The notes beneath the pieces are model-generated. The model was not told the DNA's origin. It made no database searches and worked only from the letters and a program-made list of their open reading frames with translations. A DNA stretch of 64,000 bases from JAXLWB01 sp046328715 (GTDB lineage Bacteria > Chloroflexota > Anaerolineae > Caldilineales > Caldilineaceae): assembly GCA_046328715.1 (NCBI GenBank), contig JAXLWB010000050.1, positions 1 to 64,000 on the forward strand, given 5' to 3'. Positions 42,523 through 51,844 of this stretch are shown piece after piece. The translations under genes and the position numbers were made by a program. The first letter of the stretch is position 1. Every line of letters starts with the position of its first letter.

Positions 42523-44877
42523 ATGATCGATCAATTAACACGGAACGACCGAGGTGTCGCCTTTTTTGTTTTTGGTTTTCTGCTAGCCTGTTACCTGGTC
42601 ACTTACAGCGGTGTGATTCAGAGCAGTGATGGCTTGTCGATGTTTGCCACCGCCGAAAGCATCGTGCGCCGGGGTGAAGTAGATAGCAATCAGTTGCTCT
42701 GGATGGGTCTGCAGCAGGGCAGCTTTGGCCCCGATGGTGACTTGTATGGCCGTAAAGGGTTGGGCATGGTCCTGCTGGCGCTGCCGCTGGTTTGGTTTGC
42801 TCACTGGTGGGGGCAGACTGGCATGGCGCAAGCTGCGTTGTTCCTCAACCCCATCCTGACCGCCTGGACGGGTGCCTTGCTCTATCGTTTAGGCTGTAGG
42901 CTAGGTTGGAACCGAGCTGCAGCTCTATTTACAGCACTGACCTTTGGCCTGGGTACACTCGCCTGGCCTTATACGCAAGAGTTTTTTAGCGATCCGGTCT
43001 GCGGTTGGGGGCTCTTTGCTGCCTTTTATGGCCTTTACAGCTATCGCAGCCATGGACAAAAAACATACCTTTTCCTCGGCGGGACAGCTTGGGCAATTGC
43101 TTATCTTGCTCGTACCATCAACTTGGTGACCTTGCCCATCTACGCCCTTGCCTTGCTAGCTGTGATCAGTGAACAGGCAATGCCTTTTATGGGCAGTGTC
43201 CCCTTGTCCTCTTTTGCTCGGCTTTTTGGCTATCTTAGAACATTGATCGTCCGCTATTGGCGTCCGATTGTTGTCTTTACAATACCCATTTTCTTCGCTG
43301 GACTGGTCTCGCTCTGGTGGAATTGGCTGCGTTACGGGAGTGTGTGGAACACGGGTTACCTAGAAAGCGAAAGCTTTAGCGCTGACTGGCTCTTTGGCAT
43401 TACTGGTTTACTGATAGGGCCGAGTCGTGGGATCATCTGGTATTCTCCACTCTTACTATTAGGCATTGGTGGTGTCGCCTGGTTTTGGCGTCATGAACGA
43501 CTTTCCCTTGCCATCATTACCGCATTTGTGCTTTTGTACGTATTGCTCTATGGCAAATGGTATATGTGGCATGGCGGATTTAGTTGGGGACCGCGTTTTC
43601 TCGTGCCGACGCTTCCCTTTCTGGCGCTGCTCACCGGGCCAGTTTGGCAGCATTTGGTGATGGGACGCAACCGTTTGGCCTGGATCGGCGTCATAGGATT
43701 GGCGGCACTTTCGATCACTGTGCAATGGTTAGGGATGCTTGCTCCCTTTGGTTTGGTGCAAGACTGGCTGGCAAATGTAGTTTCTCCTCTCTTTGCCCCT
43801 GAAACCTTTACACAGATTCGTTTTTCGCCCCTGTTTTTGCAATGGCAATTTCTATCTGGCACGCATCTTGTGTTTGCCTGGTGGCACAATGGGGTGGATT
43901 GGTGGGCACTCGCCATGCCGCTTTCTGGTGTTCTGGTTGGGGTGATCCTATTGACACAGGAGATGAGTAATCTCTGGCAAAACCTGCCGACCATGGGTGT
44001 ACGCAACTGGTTTTATGGGGGAGCCTTGACCATGATTGCCCTGGCAATGCTCTCTTATCATCCTGTGCTGGCGGCGAACGCTGAAGTGGAACACCTGACC
44101 GATCAGATTCATCATGCAGAACAGCGAGGTGATGCGATCTTGCAGTTGCTACCGGCGGAAAGTCAACGTTTTGCCGATCAATATCAGGGCGACTTGCCGG
44201 TCTATGGACTCACGGTTCAGAACCCGTTGGATGAGAACAATCAAGCCTGGTTGGCACGGTTGCGTCAACAATATCGCCGCATCTGGGTCGTCACGGACAG
44301 CGCTCCTCCAGAATCTTCTGGTTGGGAATTGGAACTACGCACCAACGACTATCTGCTCACCGAAGCAGGTTCCGCGAATGGGCAAGGGTATCGTTTGGCG
44401 CTTTACTCGATCTCCCATCCCGAGCAACTGACAGAGTCTGGATTAGGTGTGGTTTTCGGCGATCCGACACTGGCCGAAACTGGTGTCAACGAAGAAAATG
44501 GCTGGTTTCGACTGCGTGGTTATGCGCTCACCCCTATTGTTCGGACAAACGGTGCTATATTGGTTGAATTGCGTTGGGAAAGTTTGCGTAAAGTGGAGTA
44601 TGATTATCAAGTTTTCGTTCATTTAGTCGATTCGGCAGGCAACAAACAAGCGCAACGCGATGGCCAGCCTGTTCTCTGGATGCGACCGACAAGTACCTGG
44701 CACCCTGGCGAACGCATCGTCGATCACTATGCATTGCCATTGCCTGCCAATCTTGCTCCCGGGGGTTACACCATTGCGGTTGGACTGTATGATCCAGTGA
44801 GCGGTCAACGATTGCCTGTTAGCATCGGGCCAGAAAAGGATACACTTTCGCTCGGCCCCATTCAAGTGACAAAATAA
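42523..44877 (+). CDS. GT-C-type membrane glycosyltransferase-like protein
   Basis: The 784-residue protein has about 11-12 membrane spans in its first 530 residues. Soon after the first span comes an extracytoplasmic SSDGLSMFATAESIVRRGE loop, where GT-C enzymes (PMT, ArnT) place the catalytic Asp. The C-terminal 240 residues are soluble: an alpha/beta part and a beta-sandwich (FRLRGYALTPIVRTNGAILV and PTSTWHPGERIVDHY). Such two-part proteins are common in Chloroflexota. It would transfer sugar from a lipid carrier to an envelope target; acceptor unknown. Confidence 0.75.
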   Translation: MIDQLTRNDRGVAFFVFGFLLACYLVTYSGVIQSSDGLSMFATAESIVRRGEVDSNQLLWMGLQQGSFGPDGDLYGRKGLGMVLLALPLVWFAHWWGQTGMAQAALFLNPILTAWTGALLYRLGCRLGWNRAAALFTALTFGLGTLAWPYTQEFFSDPVCGWGLFAAFYGLYSYRSHGQKTYLFLGGTAWAIAYLARTINLVTLPIYALALLAVISEQAMPFMGSVPLSSFARLFGYLRTLIVRYWRPIVVFTIPIFFAGLVSLWWNWLRYGSVWNTGYLESESFSADWLFGITGLLIGPSRGIIWYSPLLLLGIGGVAWFWRHERLSLAIITAFVLLYVLLYGKWYMWHGGFSWGPRFLVPTLPFLALLTGPVWQHLVMGRNRLAWIGVIGLAALSITVQWLGMLAPFGLVQDWLANVVSPLFAPETFTQIRFSPLFLQWQFLSGTHLVFAWWHNGVDWWALAMPLSGVLVGVILLTQEMSNLWQNLPTMGVRNWFYGGALTMIALAMLSYHPVLAANAEVEHLTDQIHHAEQRGDAILQLLPAESQRFADQYQGDLPVYGLTVQNPLDENNQAWLARLRQQYRRIWVVTDSAPPESSGWELELRTNDYLLTEAGSANGQGYRLALYSISHPEQLTESGLGVVFGDPTLAETGVNEENGWFRLRGYALTPIVRTNGAILVELRWESLRKVEYDYQVFVHLVDSAGNKQAQRDGQPVLWMRPTSTWHPGERIVDHYALPLPANLAPGGYTIAVGLYDPVSGQRLPVSIGPEKDTLSLGPIQVTK

Positions 44878-44904
44878 ACTGTGACCCTGAGGAATGCAGG
44901 ACAC

Positions 44905-44992
44905 AGAGGACTCAGAGAAGGCACAGAGAACGCAGAGTACACAAGAGAAATCTCTGCTTTTTCTCTGTGTAGTGCCTTTCTCAGCACAGTTT
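44905..44992. repeat. CACAGAGAA-word palindrome
   Basis: Reiterated text (AGAGGACTCAGAGAAGGCAC, AGAGAACGCAGAG) is followed by an inverted copy (CTCTGCTTTTTCTCTGTG, TAGTGCCTTTCTCAG). It lies between the glycosyltransferase-like and lipoprotein genes. Confidence 0.65.
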
Positions 44993-45016
44993 CGGAACTT
45001 GGTTTAGGAGAAATTT

Positions 45017-45778
45017 GTGAAACATTTACGGATACTCGTACTTCTTGTCGGTTTATTCGTATTGGTTGCCTGTGGCGGCGACGATCCAACACCGGAGCCA
45101 ACGGCAACTCCGCAGCCTACTTTTACCGCGACTGCACCAGCCACGCCAACAGAAGTGGCTACCGCTGTGCCGACTCCGGTTCCGGCGGCACCAGCCGCCG
45201 TTGCGCCAGATAGCCCACTGACAGCTACTGCGCCAGTTGCCGCCAGCGAAGTTACCACAACCACGACTGCCGCCAGCAGCGAACCCTGTGCCAAACCACT
45301 CAACATTGACCTGTCTGGTTACCCCGATATGGCACATTTGTCTGCAGTGTTGGGCTGCCCCCAGGCCGACGCCTCACTCGACCCGGTGGCGATCAATGAA
45401 TTTGGTAACGGCCCTGATTATGATCGTTTTATGCTCTGGTTTGGCACTGAAAAGCAGATCTATGTGCTCTTTGCCAATCAAACCTGGCTAGCCTATAGTG
45501 ACACCTGGAGCGAAGGCGAAGCCGAAATCAGTTGTAACCCGACCAATGGTGTGACCAAATCACCTCCATTGCCTCGCCGTGGTTTTGGCAAACTCTGGTG
45601 TACGGTTGCCGATGTCCAGAAGGAGATGGGGCTGATTGACCGCGAAGAACGCCTCTGCCAGCATAGTGTTACCCAACGTTTTGACAAAGGTCGCCTACTC
45701 GCCTGCTTTGAAGATGCAACCATTCGCTACTTCCGTGTCCTCGACGACGGACGCTGGGATATGCTGTCGGTAAAATAG
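45017..45778 (+). CDS. Lipoprotein with Thr/Pro linker and Chloroflexota-type C-terminal domain
   Basis: The 253-residue protein starts at GTG (45017) with TAGGAG 6 bases upstream. The lipobox is LVACG (Cys19), followed by about 60 residues rich in Thr, Ala and Pro. The C-terminal half has two paired units: FMLWFGTEKQIYVLFANQTW (short residues, then a YSDTW turn) and RGFGKLWCTVADVQKEMGL. Similar W-rich repeats appear in secreted Chloroflexota proteins. Six Cys outside the lipobox could form disulfides. Function unknown. Confidence 0.7.
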   Translation: MKHLRILVLLVGLFVLVACGGDDPTPEPTATPQPTFTATAPATPTEVATAVPTPVPAAPAAVAPDSPLTATAPVAASEVTTTTTAASSEPCAKPLNIDLSGYPDMAHLSAVLGCPQADASLDPVAINEFGNGPDYDRFMLWFGTEKQIYVLFANQTWLAYSDTWSEGEAEISCNPTNGVTKSPPLPRRGFGKLWCTVADVQKEMGLIDREERLCQHSVTQRFDKGRLLACFEDATIRYFRVLDDGRWDMLSVK

Positions 45779-45804
45779 GACTTTATGGATTTACCTTGTA
45801 GCTG

Positions 45805-45867
45805 TGACAAGATGAAGGGATGATAGGATGACCAATAGTTTCATCCTGTCATCCCTTCATCTTGTCA
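45805..45867. repeat. Palindromic repeat, family B
   Basis: A 27-bp inverted repeat with one wobble pair (45805-45831, 45841-45867) contains TGACAAGATGAAGGGATGA, the same text as 11443-11518. It lies between the lipoprotein and rsmD-like genes. Confidence 0.85.
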
Positions 45868-45889
45868 TCCTTTCATAATAGATTCAATC

Positions 45890-46528
45890 ATGCGCGTAAC
45901 GACAGGCAGTGCCAAGGGTCGCAAACTACAGATGGTCCCCGGCGAAGGAACACGCCCAATCACCGATCGGGCCAAACAGGCTCTTTTCAGTATCTTAGGC
46001 GACTGGATCGAAGAGACGCGCGTGCTCGACCTCTTCGCTGGCACAGGCGGCGTCGGCATCGAGGCGTTGAGTCGCGGCGCAACTCACGCAACTTTTGTTG
46101 ATCTCAACCGCAAAGCCACTGACACAGTTGCCGCCAACCTACGCCAAACACGTTTAGATCGTCAAGCCACGGTTGAACGTACTGATAGCTTTCTCTTCCT
46201 CGAACGTTACCGGGGTGAGCCTTTTCACTTTATCTATGTCGCCCCTCCCCAATATCAGGGTCTCTGGCACAAAGCCTTGCTCTTGATCGATCAGCGTCCT
46301 GACCTCTTAGCTAAATATGGCGTGGTCGTGGTGCAAATTCACCCACGCGAAGAAACCTCGCTCACCCTCACCCATCTCGAAGAATATGACCGCCGCAAAT
46401 ATGGTTCGGTGATGCTCATCTTTTACGCCAACGCCCAAGACCTGGCCGAACAAGCAGCCGAGGAAGAATTCGAAGACGATGAGTTCGATGATGAGTCGGA
46501 GTTAGACGACTTCGACGAAGAAGAATAA
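45890..46528 (+). CDS. rsmD: RsmD-like 16S rRNA methyltransferase
   Basis: RsmD methylates G966 of 16S rRNA at N2. The 212-residue protein has family start MRVTTGSAKGRKL, the TRPITDRAKQALFSIL helix, SAM motif LDLFAGTGGVGIEALSRGA and FVDLNRKA. The catalytic motif is unusual: VAPPQYQG stands where (D/N)PPY is expected. The C-terminus adds an acidic tail of about 30 residues (EEEFEDDEFDDESELDDF). The overall family is clear, but the modified motif leaves its activity open. Confidence 0.82.
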   Translation: MRVTTGSAKGRKLQMVPGEGTRPITDRAKQALFSILGDWIEETRVLDLFAGTGGVGIEALSRGATHATFVDLNRKATDTVAANLRQTRLDRQATVERTDSFLFLERYRGEPFHFIYVAPPQYQGLWHKALLLIDQRPDLLAKYGVVVVQIHPREETSLTLTHLEEYDRRKYGSVMLIFYANAQDLAEQAAEEEFEDDEFDDESELDDFDEEE

Positions 46529-46582
46529 TCGGTTATAATACTCAAAAAGCAAAAAGTCGTTACCTACAACCAACCACCCATT

Positions 46583-48088
46583 ATGAAAAAAACAACCGAT
46601 TTTCTTGCCGTCGATCTCGGCGGTTCGAGCGGACGTGTACTCTATGTCCGCTGGGATGGTGAGCGATTTACCATCGGCGATGCGCATCGCTTCCCAAACA
46701 TCAGCGTCAATGTCCTGGGCACCGCCCATTGGGACCCCCTACGCCTGTGGACCGATATCCAGGAAGGGCTGCGCAAATTTGCAGGGCAGCAGCCAGCCAG
46801 TATTGGCGTTGATACCTGGGGCGTTGACTTTGGCCTTCTCGACAGCGCCGGACGCCTGCTTGGGAATCCGGTCTGCTATCGCGATACACGCACCAATGGC
46901 ATGCCCGACAGACTCTGTGCCGCTATCCCTAAGCGCGAAATCTTCGAGACCATTGCCACCCACTTTATCCAGTTCAATACGCTGATCCAACTCTTTGCCA
47001 TGCGCCAACTCGGTGATCCGCAGCTTGATCAGGCTGCCACGTTGCTGCACATGCCCGATTTGATGAATTACTGGCTTACCGGCGAGAAGCGTTCGGAGTA
47101 TACGATTGCTTCCACTTCGATGATGTTGGATGCCCGCCAACGCCAATGGGCCACAGGCATCCTCGAACGGCTCAACTTGCCAACCAAGATCCTTGCACCG
47201 ATTGTTCAACCGGGAACAGTGATCGGTCCACTATTGGCGGCAGTAGCCGAAGAGACAGGTGTCAACCCAGCCACCAAGGTCATCGCTGTGCCCAGCCACG
47301 ATACGGCCAGCGCTGTTGCTGCTATTCCAGGCTTGGATCAGCGCAGCATTTACATCAGCAGTGGCACTTGGTGTCTCACTGGTGTTGAAGCGCCCGAGCC
47401 GGTAATCAATGATTTTGTAATGCAGCGCAACTTTACCAATGAGGGCGGTGTGGATCGTACCATTCGTTTGTTGGGGAATTTCACGGGGCTTTGGTTATTG
47501 CAAGCGTGCCAGGCGCAATGGCAAAAGGCTGGTGAAAATTACAGTTGGGATCAGTTGCTGCACATGTCCGAAGTTGCCACGCCTTTCCGCACCCTGATCT
47601 ATCCCGATGCGCCTGACTTTTTCAACTATGGCAACATGCTTGAGTCGATCCGGGGCTACGCACACAAGACTGGGCAACCTGAACCGGATAGCGTGGGTGC
47701 GTTTGTGCGCTGCTGTTTGGAGAGTCTGGCCCTTCTCTTCCGTTGGGGTAGTGAACAATTGGCCGCCATGCAACGAATAGGGAGTGGGGCCCCGGGAGCA
47801 GCTTCCACCTTTCAAGGATTCAATGCGGTACGAATTGTCGGTGGTGGCAGCCAAAATCATCTGCTCAACCAATTCACCGCCGACGCCTGCGGTCTGCCTG
47901 TGATCACCGGGCCGGTAGAGGCAACCGCCCTGGGCAATGCCATGATGCAGGCGATTGCCAGTGGTCATTTGGCAAACGTCGCTGAAGGACGGCAAGCCAT
48001 CGCCGCCTCCATTCCGCAGGAGCACTTCGAGCCTGGCAAAACCCAAGGCTGGGACGAAGCCTATGCGCGCTTTGTGAAGCTGTTTTGA
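46583..48088 (+). CDS. rhaB: Rhamnulokinase
   Basis: The 501-residue FGGY-family kinase phosphorylates L-rhamnulose to L-rhamnulose-1-phosphate. Marks are the phosphate motif AVDLGGSSGRV, VDTWGVDFGLLD, HMPDLMNYWLTG and the late SSGTWCLTGVE, typical of RhaB rather than xylulokinase. No rhamnose isomerase or aldolase gene lies in the window. A perfect TATAAT at 46534-46539 may be its -10. Confidence 0.9.
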   Translation: MKKTTDFLAVDLGGSSGRVLYVRWDGERFTIGDAHRFPNISVNVLGTAHWDPLRLWTDIQEGLRKFAGQQPASIGVDTWGVDFGLLDSAGRLLGNPVCYRDTRTNGMPDRLCAAIPKREIFETIATHFIQFNTLIQLFAMRQLGDPQLDQAATLLHMPDLMNYWLTGEKRSEYTIASTSMMLDARQRQWATGILERLNLPTKILAPIVQPGTVIGPLLAAVAEETGVNPATKVIAVPSHDTASAVAAIPGLDQRSIYISSGTWCLTGVEAPEPVINDFVMQRNFTNEGGVDRTIRLLGNFTGLWLLQACQAQWQKAGENYSWDQLLHMSEVATPFRTLIYPDAPDFFNYGNMLESIRGYAHKTGQPEPDSVGAFVRCCLESLALLFRWGSEQLAAMQRIGSGAPGAASTFQGFNAVRIVGGGSQNHLLNQFTADACGLPVITGPVEATALGNAMMQAIASGHLANVAEGRQAIAASIPQEHFEPGKTQGWDEAYARFVKLF

Positions 48089-48092
48089 TGAG

Positions 48093-48154
48093 AGTTGAAA
48101 AGTGGCAAAGTGGCAAAGTAATGCCTACTTTGCCACTTTGCTACTCTGCCAACT
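48093..48154. repeat. Reiterated palindrome, family C
   Basis: AGTTGAAAAGTGGCAAAG with a repeated TGGCAAAGT word pairs with TTTGCCACTTTGCTACTCTG. It stands between the convergent rhamnulokinase and FAH-family genes. Confidence 0.75.
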
Positions 48155-48155
48155 T

Positions 48156-48971
48156 TTACCCTACCGAATTTTGCAGCGTCAATTCACCGACCTGAATCGT
48201 GATCACATCCCCTTGTTTGAGCGTGAAGGATTCAGGTGGGACGCTGCCAGTGCCTGTCATCAAGAGGACGCCCTGGGGAAAGTCCAACTGTCTCACCAAC
48301 CAATCGGCCAATTCTGGCAAGTTGCGCTTCATCTGCGCAATCGAAGTGGAACCTTCAAACATCTGCGTTTCGCCCCGTTCAATCGTCACACTGACAGGTA
48401 GTTCACGCATGTCTTCGGCACCCGACAAAATAATCTGTGGCCCCAGCGCACAGGATCGATTGTAGATCTTCGCCTGCGGCAGATAAAGTGGATTTTCGCC
48501 TTCGATTGAACGCGAGGACATGTCATTGCCTGCGGTGTAGCCGATAATCTCCCCGAAGCGATTGATTACCAGCGTCAATTCCGGTTCGGGCACATCCCAG
48601 GTGCTGTCCGGTCGAATCGCTACCGATTGTCTATGCCCCACCACGCGCCAGCCTAACGCCTTGAGGAAAAGCTCCGGACGTTCTGCCTCATAGACCTTTT
48701 GATAGACGTCGGCCACGGTAGATTCGGCCTTGCGTGCGTCCCGGCTGCGTAAATAGGTGACGCCACTCGCCCAAACTTCTTGCTGGGCATCGAGGGGCGG
48801 TAGTAATTCGCCGGTGGCCGTTTCGTTGGTCATCAGGTGCGCTTTGATGACATGTTGAATGGCAATGGCTGGCAATTCAAGCAAAAAACCAAGCGATACC
48901 TGAGAAGGTAGAAAATATCCGTCTGCCGCCCAGCGTGGACCGCTAGCGGTTTGGTGTCGAGAGAGGTGCAT
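48156..48971 (-). CDS. Fumarylacetoacetate hydrolase-family protein
   Basis: The 271-residue protein belongs to the FAH family, which hydrolyses, decarboxylates or isomerises C-C bonds beside a keto group. VPEPELTLVIN (metal Glu residues), GYTAGNDMSSRSIEGEN and late GVLLMTGTGSVPPES are typical. The reaction may be on a 2-keto-3-deoxy sugar acid or a ring-opened aromatic acid; context with the rhamnulokinase and DapA-like genes leans towards sugar acid, but this is inference. Confidence 0.85.
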   Translation of the reverse strand: MHLSRHQTASGPRWAADGYFLPSQVSLGFLLELPAIAIQHVIKAHLMTNETATGELLPPLDAQQEVWASGVTYLRSRDARKAESTVADVYQKVYEAERPELFLKALGWRVVGHRQSVAIRPDSTWDVPEPELTLVINRFGEIIGYTAGNDMSSRSIEGENPLYLPQAKIYNRSCALGPQIILSGAEDMRELPVSVTIERGETQMFEGSTSIAQMKRNLPELADWLVRQLDFPQGVLLMTGTGSVPPESFTLKQGDVITIQVGELTLQNSVG

Positions 48972-49145
48972 AGGTTCTCCGTTTGTTTTTAGATTGAAAA
49001 TGGGAGATGGGAGAATGAGATGTTGAGGGGTTCATTCTCTTTCTCTGGCCTCATATGGCAAAGTCTGGTATGCATAGTATACCAGTTTTTTGTCAAGAAG
49101 CGAAGTACTATCAGAGCCGTGGGTGCATGTCAGGATGAGGGCGGA
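48972..49145. other. Intergenic region upstream of the FAH-family gene
   Basis: Holds the FAH-family control region and, at about 49110-49133, another left-arm-like piece (CAGAGCCGTGGGTGCATGTC) of repeat family A. Confidence 0.4.
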
Positions 49146-49221
49146 GCTTCAGAACCCTGCACGTTAGTAAGGGAAGGCAGTCCCCTTACTAAATGGGAAC
49201 CCTTTGGGTAGGGTTCTGAGA
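49146..49221. repeat. Interrupted palindromic repeat, family A
   Basis: CTTCAGAACCCTGCACGTTAG with AAGGG pairs with CCCTTACTAA, then an 18-base insert and AGGGTTCTGAG. The GTTAGTAAGGG core equals that of the copy at 15267. The insert text resembles the half-copy near 1170-1195. Confidence 0.7.
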
Positions 49222-49289
49222 GTTTCTGTGCCTTCTAGACGGTCCCGAAAGTTTCGCCTCTCCCTGAACTTCTGAGATAATCATTAGTT

Positions 49290-50372
49290 ATGACAATAGT
49301 AACCGAGATGATTGCAGTTGATCGCAACCAGCCCGATCCTTCCATCATTGGGCTGGCGGCTCATCTGCTGCAAAATGGTGGATTAGTCGCCTTTCCGACA
49401 GAGACGGTTTATGGCTTGGGGGCAAATGCCTTAGATGCGGCGGCGGCTCAGCGCATCTTTGTGGCCAAAGGACGCCCCGCTCATGATCCCTTGATCGTGC
49501 ATGTTCCCGACCAAAGCTGGCTAGAACAACTAGCCGTCGAGATACCCGATGCCGCCTGGCGCTTGAGCGAACGCTTCTGGCCAGGAGCGTTGACCCTGGT
49601 GCTACGCAAGCGCTCGCAGGTTCCTGACATCGTTACGGCGGGCGGCGCAACGGTTGCCATCCGTGCGCCTAACCATCCTGTAGCCCAAGCCTTGATTCGT
49701 GCCGCACAACTGCCCATCGCTGCGCCGAGCGCCAACCGATTTAGCCACACCAGCCCAACCACGGCACGCCACGTCTGGGATGACCTCAATGGGCGGATTG
49801 AGATGATTCTGGACGGCGGCTCCACACCGATTGGCGTCGAATCAACCGTGATTGATGTGACGGGTGACGTGCCGCTCCTGCTGCGTCCCGGAGGTGTACC
49901 GCTTGAAGCACTGCGTGCAGTGCTGGGGCATGTGGAACAACGTGTACGCCAACGCAGCGAACAAGCTTTACCTTCCCCTGGTATGCTTGATCGGCACTAC
50001 GCACCAACTGCGAGTTTATGGTTGTTTCAAGGTCGACCTGCCGAGGTCAGCAATCAGCTATTGCAAACTCTGGAAAGCGAACAGCGCAATGGTCGCCGGG
50101 TCGGCGTTTTGCTCAGCGAAGAGGATGCCGCCGATCTTTCGCTGGTGGCAGCGCAAATCATGGCAGGCGACCGCCCCGGACAGTTGGTGGTCGAGTCGCT
50201 GGGTTCCTTTGATAATTTAGATGAAGTCGCCCAGCGCCTCTTTGCTGCCATGCGATCACTGGACGCCGCCGGTGTCGAAATCATCTTGGCCCATGAATTC
50301 CCTGTTCAGGGTTTGGGGCTGGCTATCAATGACCGCTTGCGGCGCGCCGCCGAGCGGGTGATTGTACTATAA
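49290..50372 (+). CDS. tsaC: Threonylcarbamoyl-AMP synthase (Sua5-type)
   Basis: The enzyme makes threonylcarbamoyl-AMP for the t6A37 modification of ANN-decoding tRNAs. The 360-residue protein has the YrdC domain (about 15-205) with VAFPTETVYGLGANA, KGRPAHDPLIVHV and APSANRFSHTSPT. The C-terminal Sua5 extension (about 220-360) makes it the long form. A GATAAT box lies 8 bases before the ATG. It is followed 23 bases later by the aminotransferase gene. Confidence 0.93.
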   Translation: MTIVTEMIAVDRNQPDPSIIGLAAHLLQNGGLVAFPTETVYGLGANALDAAAAQRIFVAKGRPAHDPLIVHVPDQSWLEQLAVEIPDAAWRLSERFWPGALTLVLRKRSQVPDIVTAGGATVAIRAPNHPVAQALIRAAQLPIAAPSANRFSHTSPTTARHVWDDLNGRIEMILDGGSTPIGVESTVIDVTGDVPLLLRPGGVPLEALRAVLGHVEQRVRQRSEQALPSPGMLDRHYAPTASLWLFQGRPAEVSNQLLQTLESEQRNGRRVGVLLSEEDAADLSLVAAQIMAGDRPGQLVVESLGSFDNLDEVAQRLFAAMRSLDAAGVEIILAHEFPVQGLGLAINDRLRRAAERVIVL

Positions 50373-50394
50373 CCAATCGATTCAGGAGTACTCT

Positions 50395-51732
50395 ATGTCC
50401 CACTATCCAGAAGTCTCTCATTCACAGGAATTGTACAAACGGGCAGGCCAGTTGATCCCTGGCTGGACGCAACTGATCAGCCGCCGTGCCGATCAATTTG
50501 CCCGTGGCGTCAGTCCCATCTATGCCCAACGCGCCAAAGGCTCCCACTTTATCGATGTCGATGAAAATGAGTACATTGACTGGGTCAACGCCGTTGGGGC
50601 AGTCATTCTCGGCCACGCCGATGAGGTGGTGGATGGCGCAGTCAAAGAGCAGATCGACCGTGGCAGCATCTATACGCTCAACAGCCCGTTGGAAATCGAG
50701 CTGGCTGAAGAACTCTGCCAGACAATCCCCAGTGCGCAGATGGTACGCTATACCAAGGGTGGCGGCGAAGCCTGTGCCGTAGCCGCCCGCATCGCTCGTG
50801 GTACCACGAGCCGCGACAAAATCCTGATCTGTGGCTATCACGGCTGGCACGATTGGTATCAGGCTGCCAACTTTGGTGTGGACCCCGAAAGTGGCGAATA
50901 TCCCTTTGCCGGAATTGAACCAATCGGCGTGCCCAAAGCCCTGGCCGGAACTATTATTCCTTTTCGCTATGGCGATCTGACGATGCTAGAGAACCTGCTC
51001 CAGGAAAATGCTGGTGAAGTTGCCGCCATCATGATGGAACCGGCGCGCAGCGAGCTGCCCCCCGCTGGTTATCTGGAAGGCGTCCAAGCGCTGGCCCAAC
51101 AATATGAAGTGATTCTGATCTTCGATGAAGTCTCTTGCGGCTGGCGACAGGCGATTGGTGGCATTCAAAGTGTGGTCGGCGTCACACCCGACATGACAGT
51201 GGTGGCCAAGGCGATGTCCAATGGCTATCCGATGGGTGCCGTGGTAGGTTCGCGCTCTGTGATGGAACCAGCGGCTCGGATGTTTATCTCCAGTTCCTAT
51301 TGGAGCGATAACATCGGTATGATCGCCGCCTTGACCACCATTCGTGAACTCAAACGGCGCAACTCGGAGGAGCGGCTGCGTCAGACCGGTGAGAAGTTGC
51401 GTACAGCGCTCAACGAGGCAATCACTGCGTCTGGCCTATCTGGACGCTGCGCAGGTATCTTTGCCAACCCGTATGTTGCACTCGATCTGCCAGCGGGCGT
51501 GGATGGTCGCAAAGTCTCGACGCTCTTTATTCAGGAAATGGCACGGCGTGGAATCCACACCTACATGTCGTTCAAGGCGACACTGGCCCACACCGATGCG
51601 GATATCGCCAAAACTGCTGCTGCCGCCAAAGAGTCATTCGCAACCATCAAAGCTGGCATTGACCAGGATAAGCTCGATTCCTTGCTGGTGGCCGACGTCA
51701 AGAAAGAACCTTTCCGCCGCCAGGTGCGCTAA
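50395..51732 (+). CDS. Class III PLP aminotransferase, GSAM-like
   Basis: The 445-residue enzyme starts at the ATG at 50395, with CAGGAG 8 bases upstream. It resembles glutamate-1-semialdehyde aminomutases and related transaminases: YTKGGGEACAVAARIARG, CGYHGWHDWY, FDEVSCGWR (pyridine-N Asp) and the PLP-lysine segment VVAKAMSNGYPMG. True HemL would normally sit with heme genes; here an FAD amine oxidoreductase follows, so a catabolic transaminase is more likely. Confidence 0.85.
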   Translation: MSHYPEVSHSQELYKRAGQLIPGWTQLISRRADQFARGVSPIYAQRAKGSHFIDVDENEYIDWVNAVGAVILGHADEVVDGAVKEQIDRGSIYTLNSPLEIELAEELCQTIPSAQMVRYTKGGGEACAVAARIARGTTSRDKILICGYHGWHDWYQAANFGVDPESGEYPFAGIEPIGVPKALAGTIIPFRYGDLTMLENLLQENAGEVAAIMMEPARSELPPAGYLEGVQALAQQYEVILIFDEVSCGWRQAIGGIQSVVGVTPDMTVVAKAMSNGYPMGAVVGSRSVMEPAARMFISSSYWSDNIGMIAALTTIRELKRRNSEERLRQTGEKLRTALNEAITASGLSGRCAGIFANPYVALDLPAGVDGRKVSTLFIQEMARRGIHTYMSFKATLAHTDADIAKTAAAAKESFATIKAGIDQDKLDSLLVADVKKEPFRRQVR

Positions 51733-51734
51733 AT

Positions 51735-51793
51735 TTCAGAGCCATCAGTGTAAGCGCATAGACTCCCCGTACGCTTACGCTGACGGCTCTGAA
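51735..51793. repeat. Palindromic repeat, family A
   Basis: TTCAGAGCCATCAGTGTAAG (51735-51756 arm) pairs with the arm at 51772-51793 with two mismatches. It begins 2 bases after the aminotransferase stop, within the probable operon with the FAD oxidoreductase gene. Confidence 0.75.
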
Positions 51794-51844
51794 GTCACGC
51801 CGTGCAAAATCTGCGACCATTCAAGGAAAAGTAGAGGCAATATT

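Noticed and set aside
51344..51844. Upstream extension of the FAD oxidoreductase frame
   Set aside because: It reads the aminotransferase gene out of frame and crosses a hairpin.
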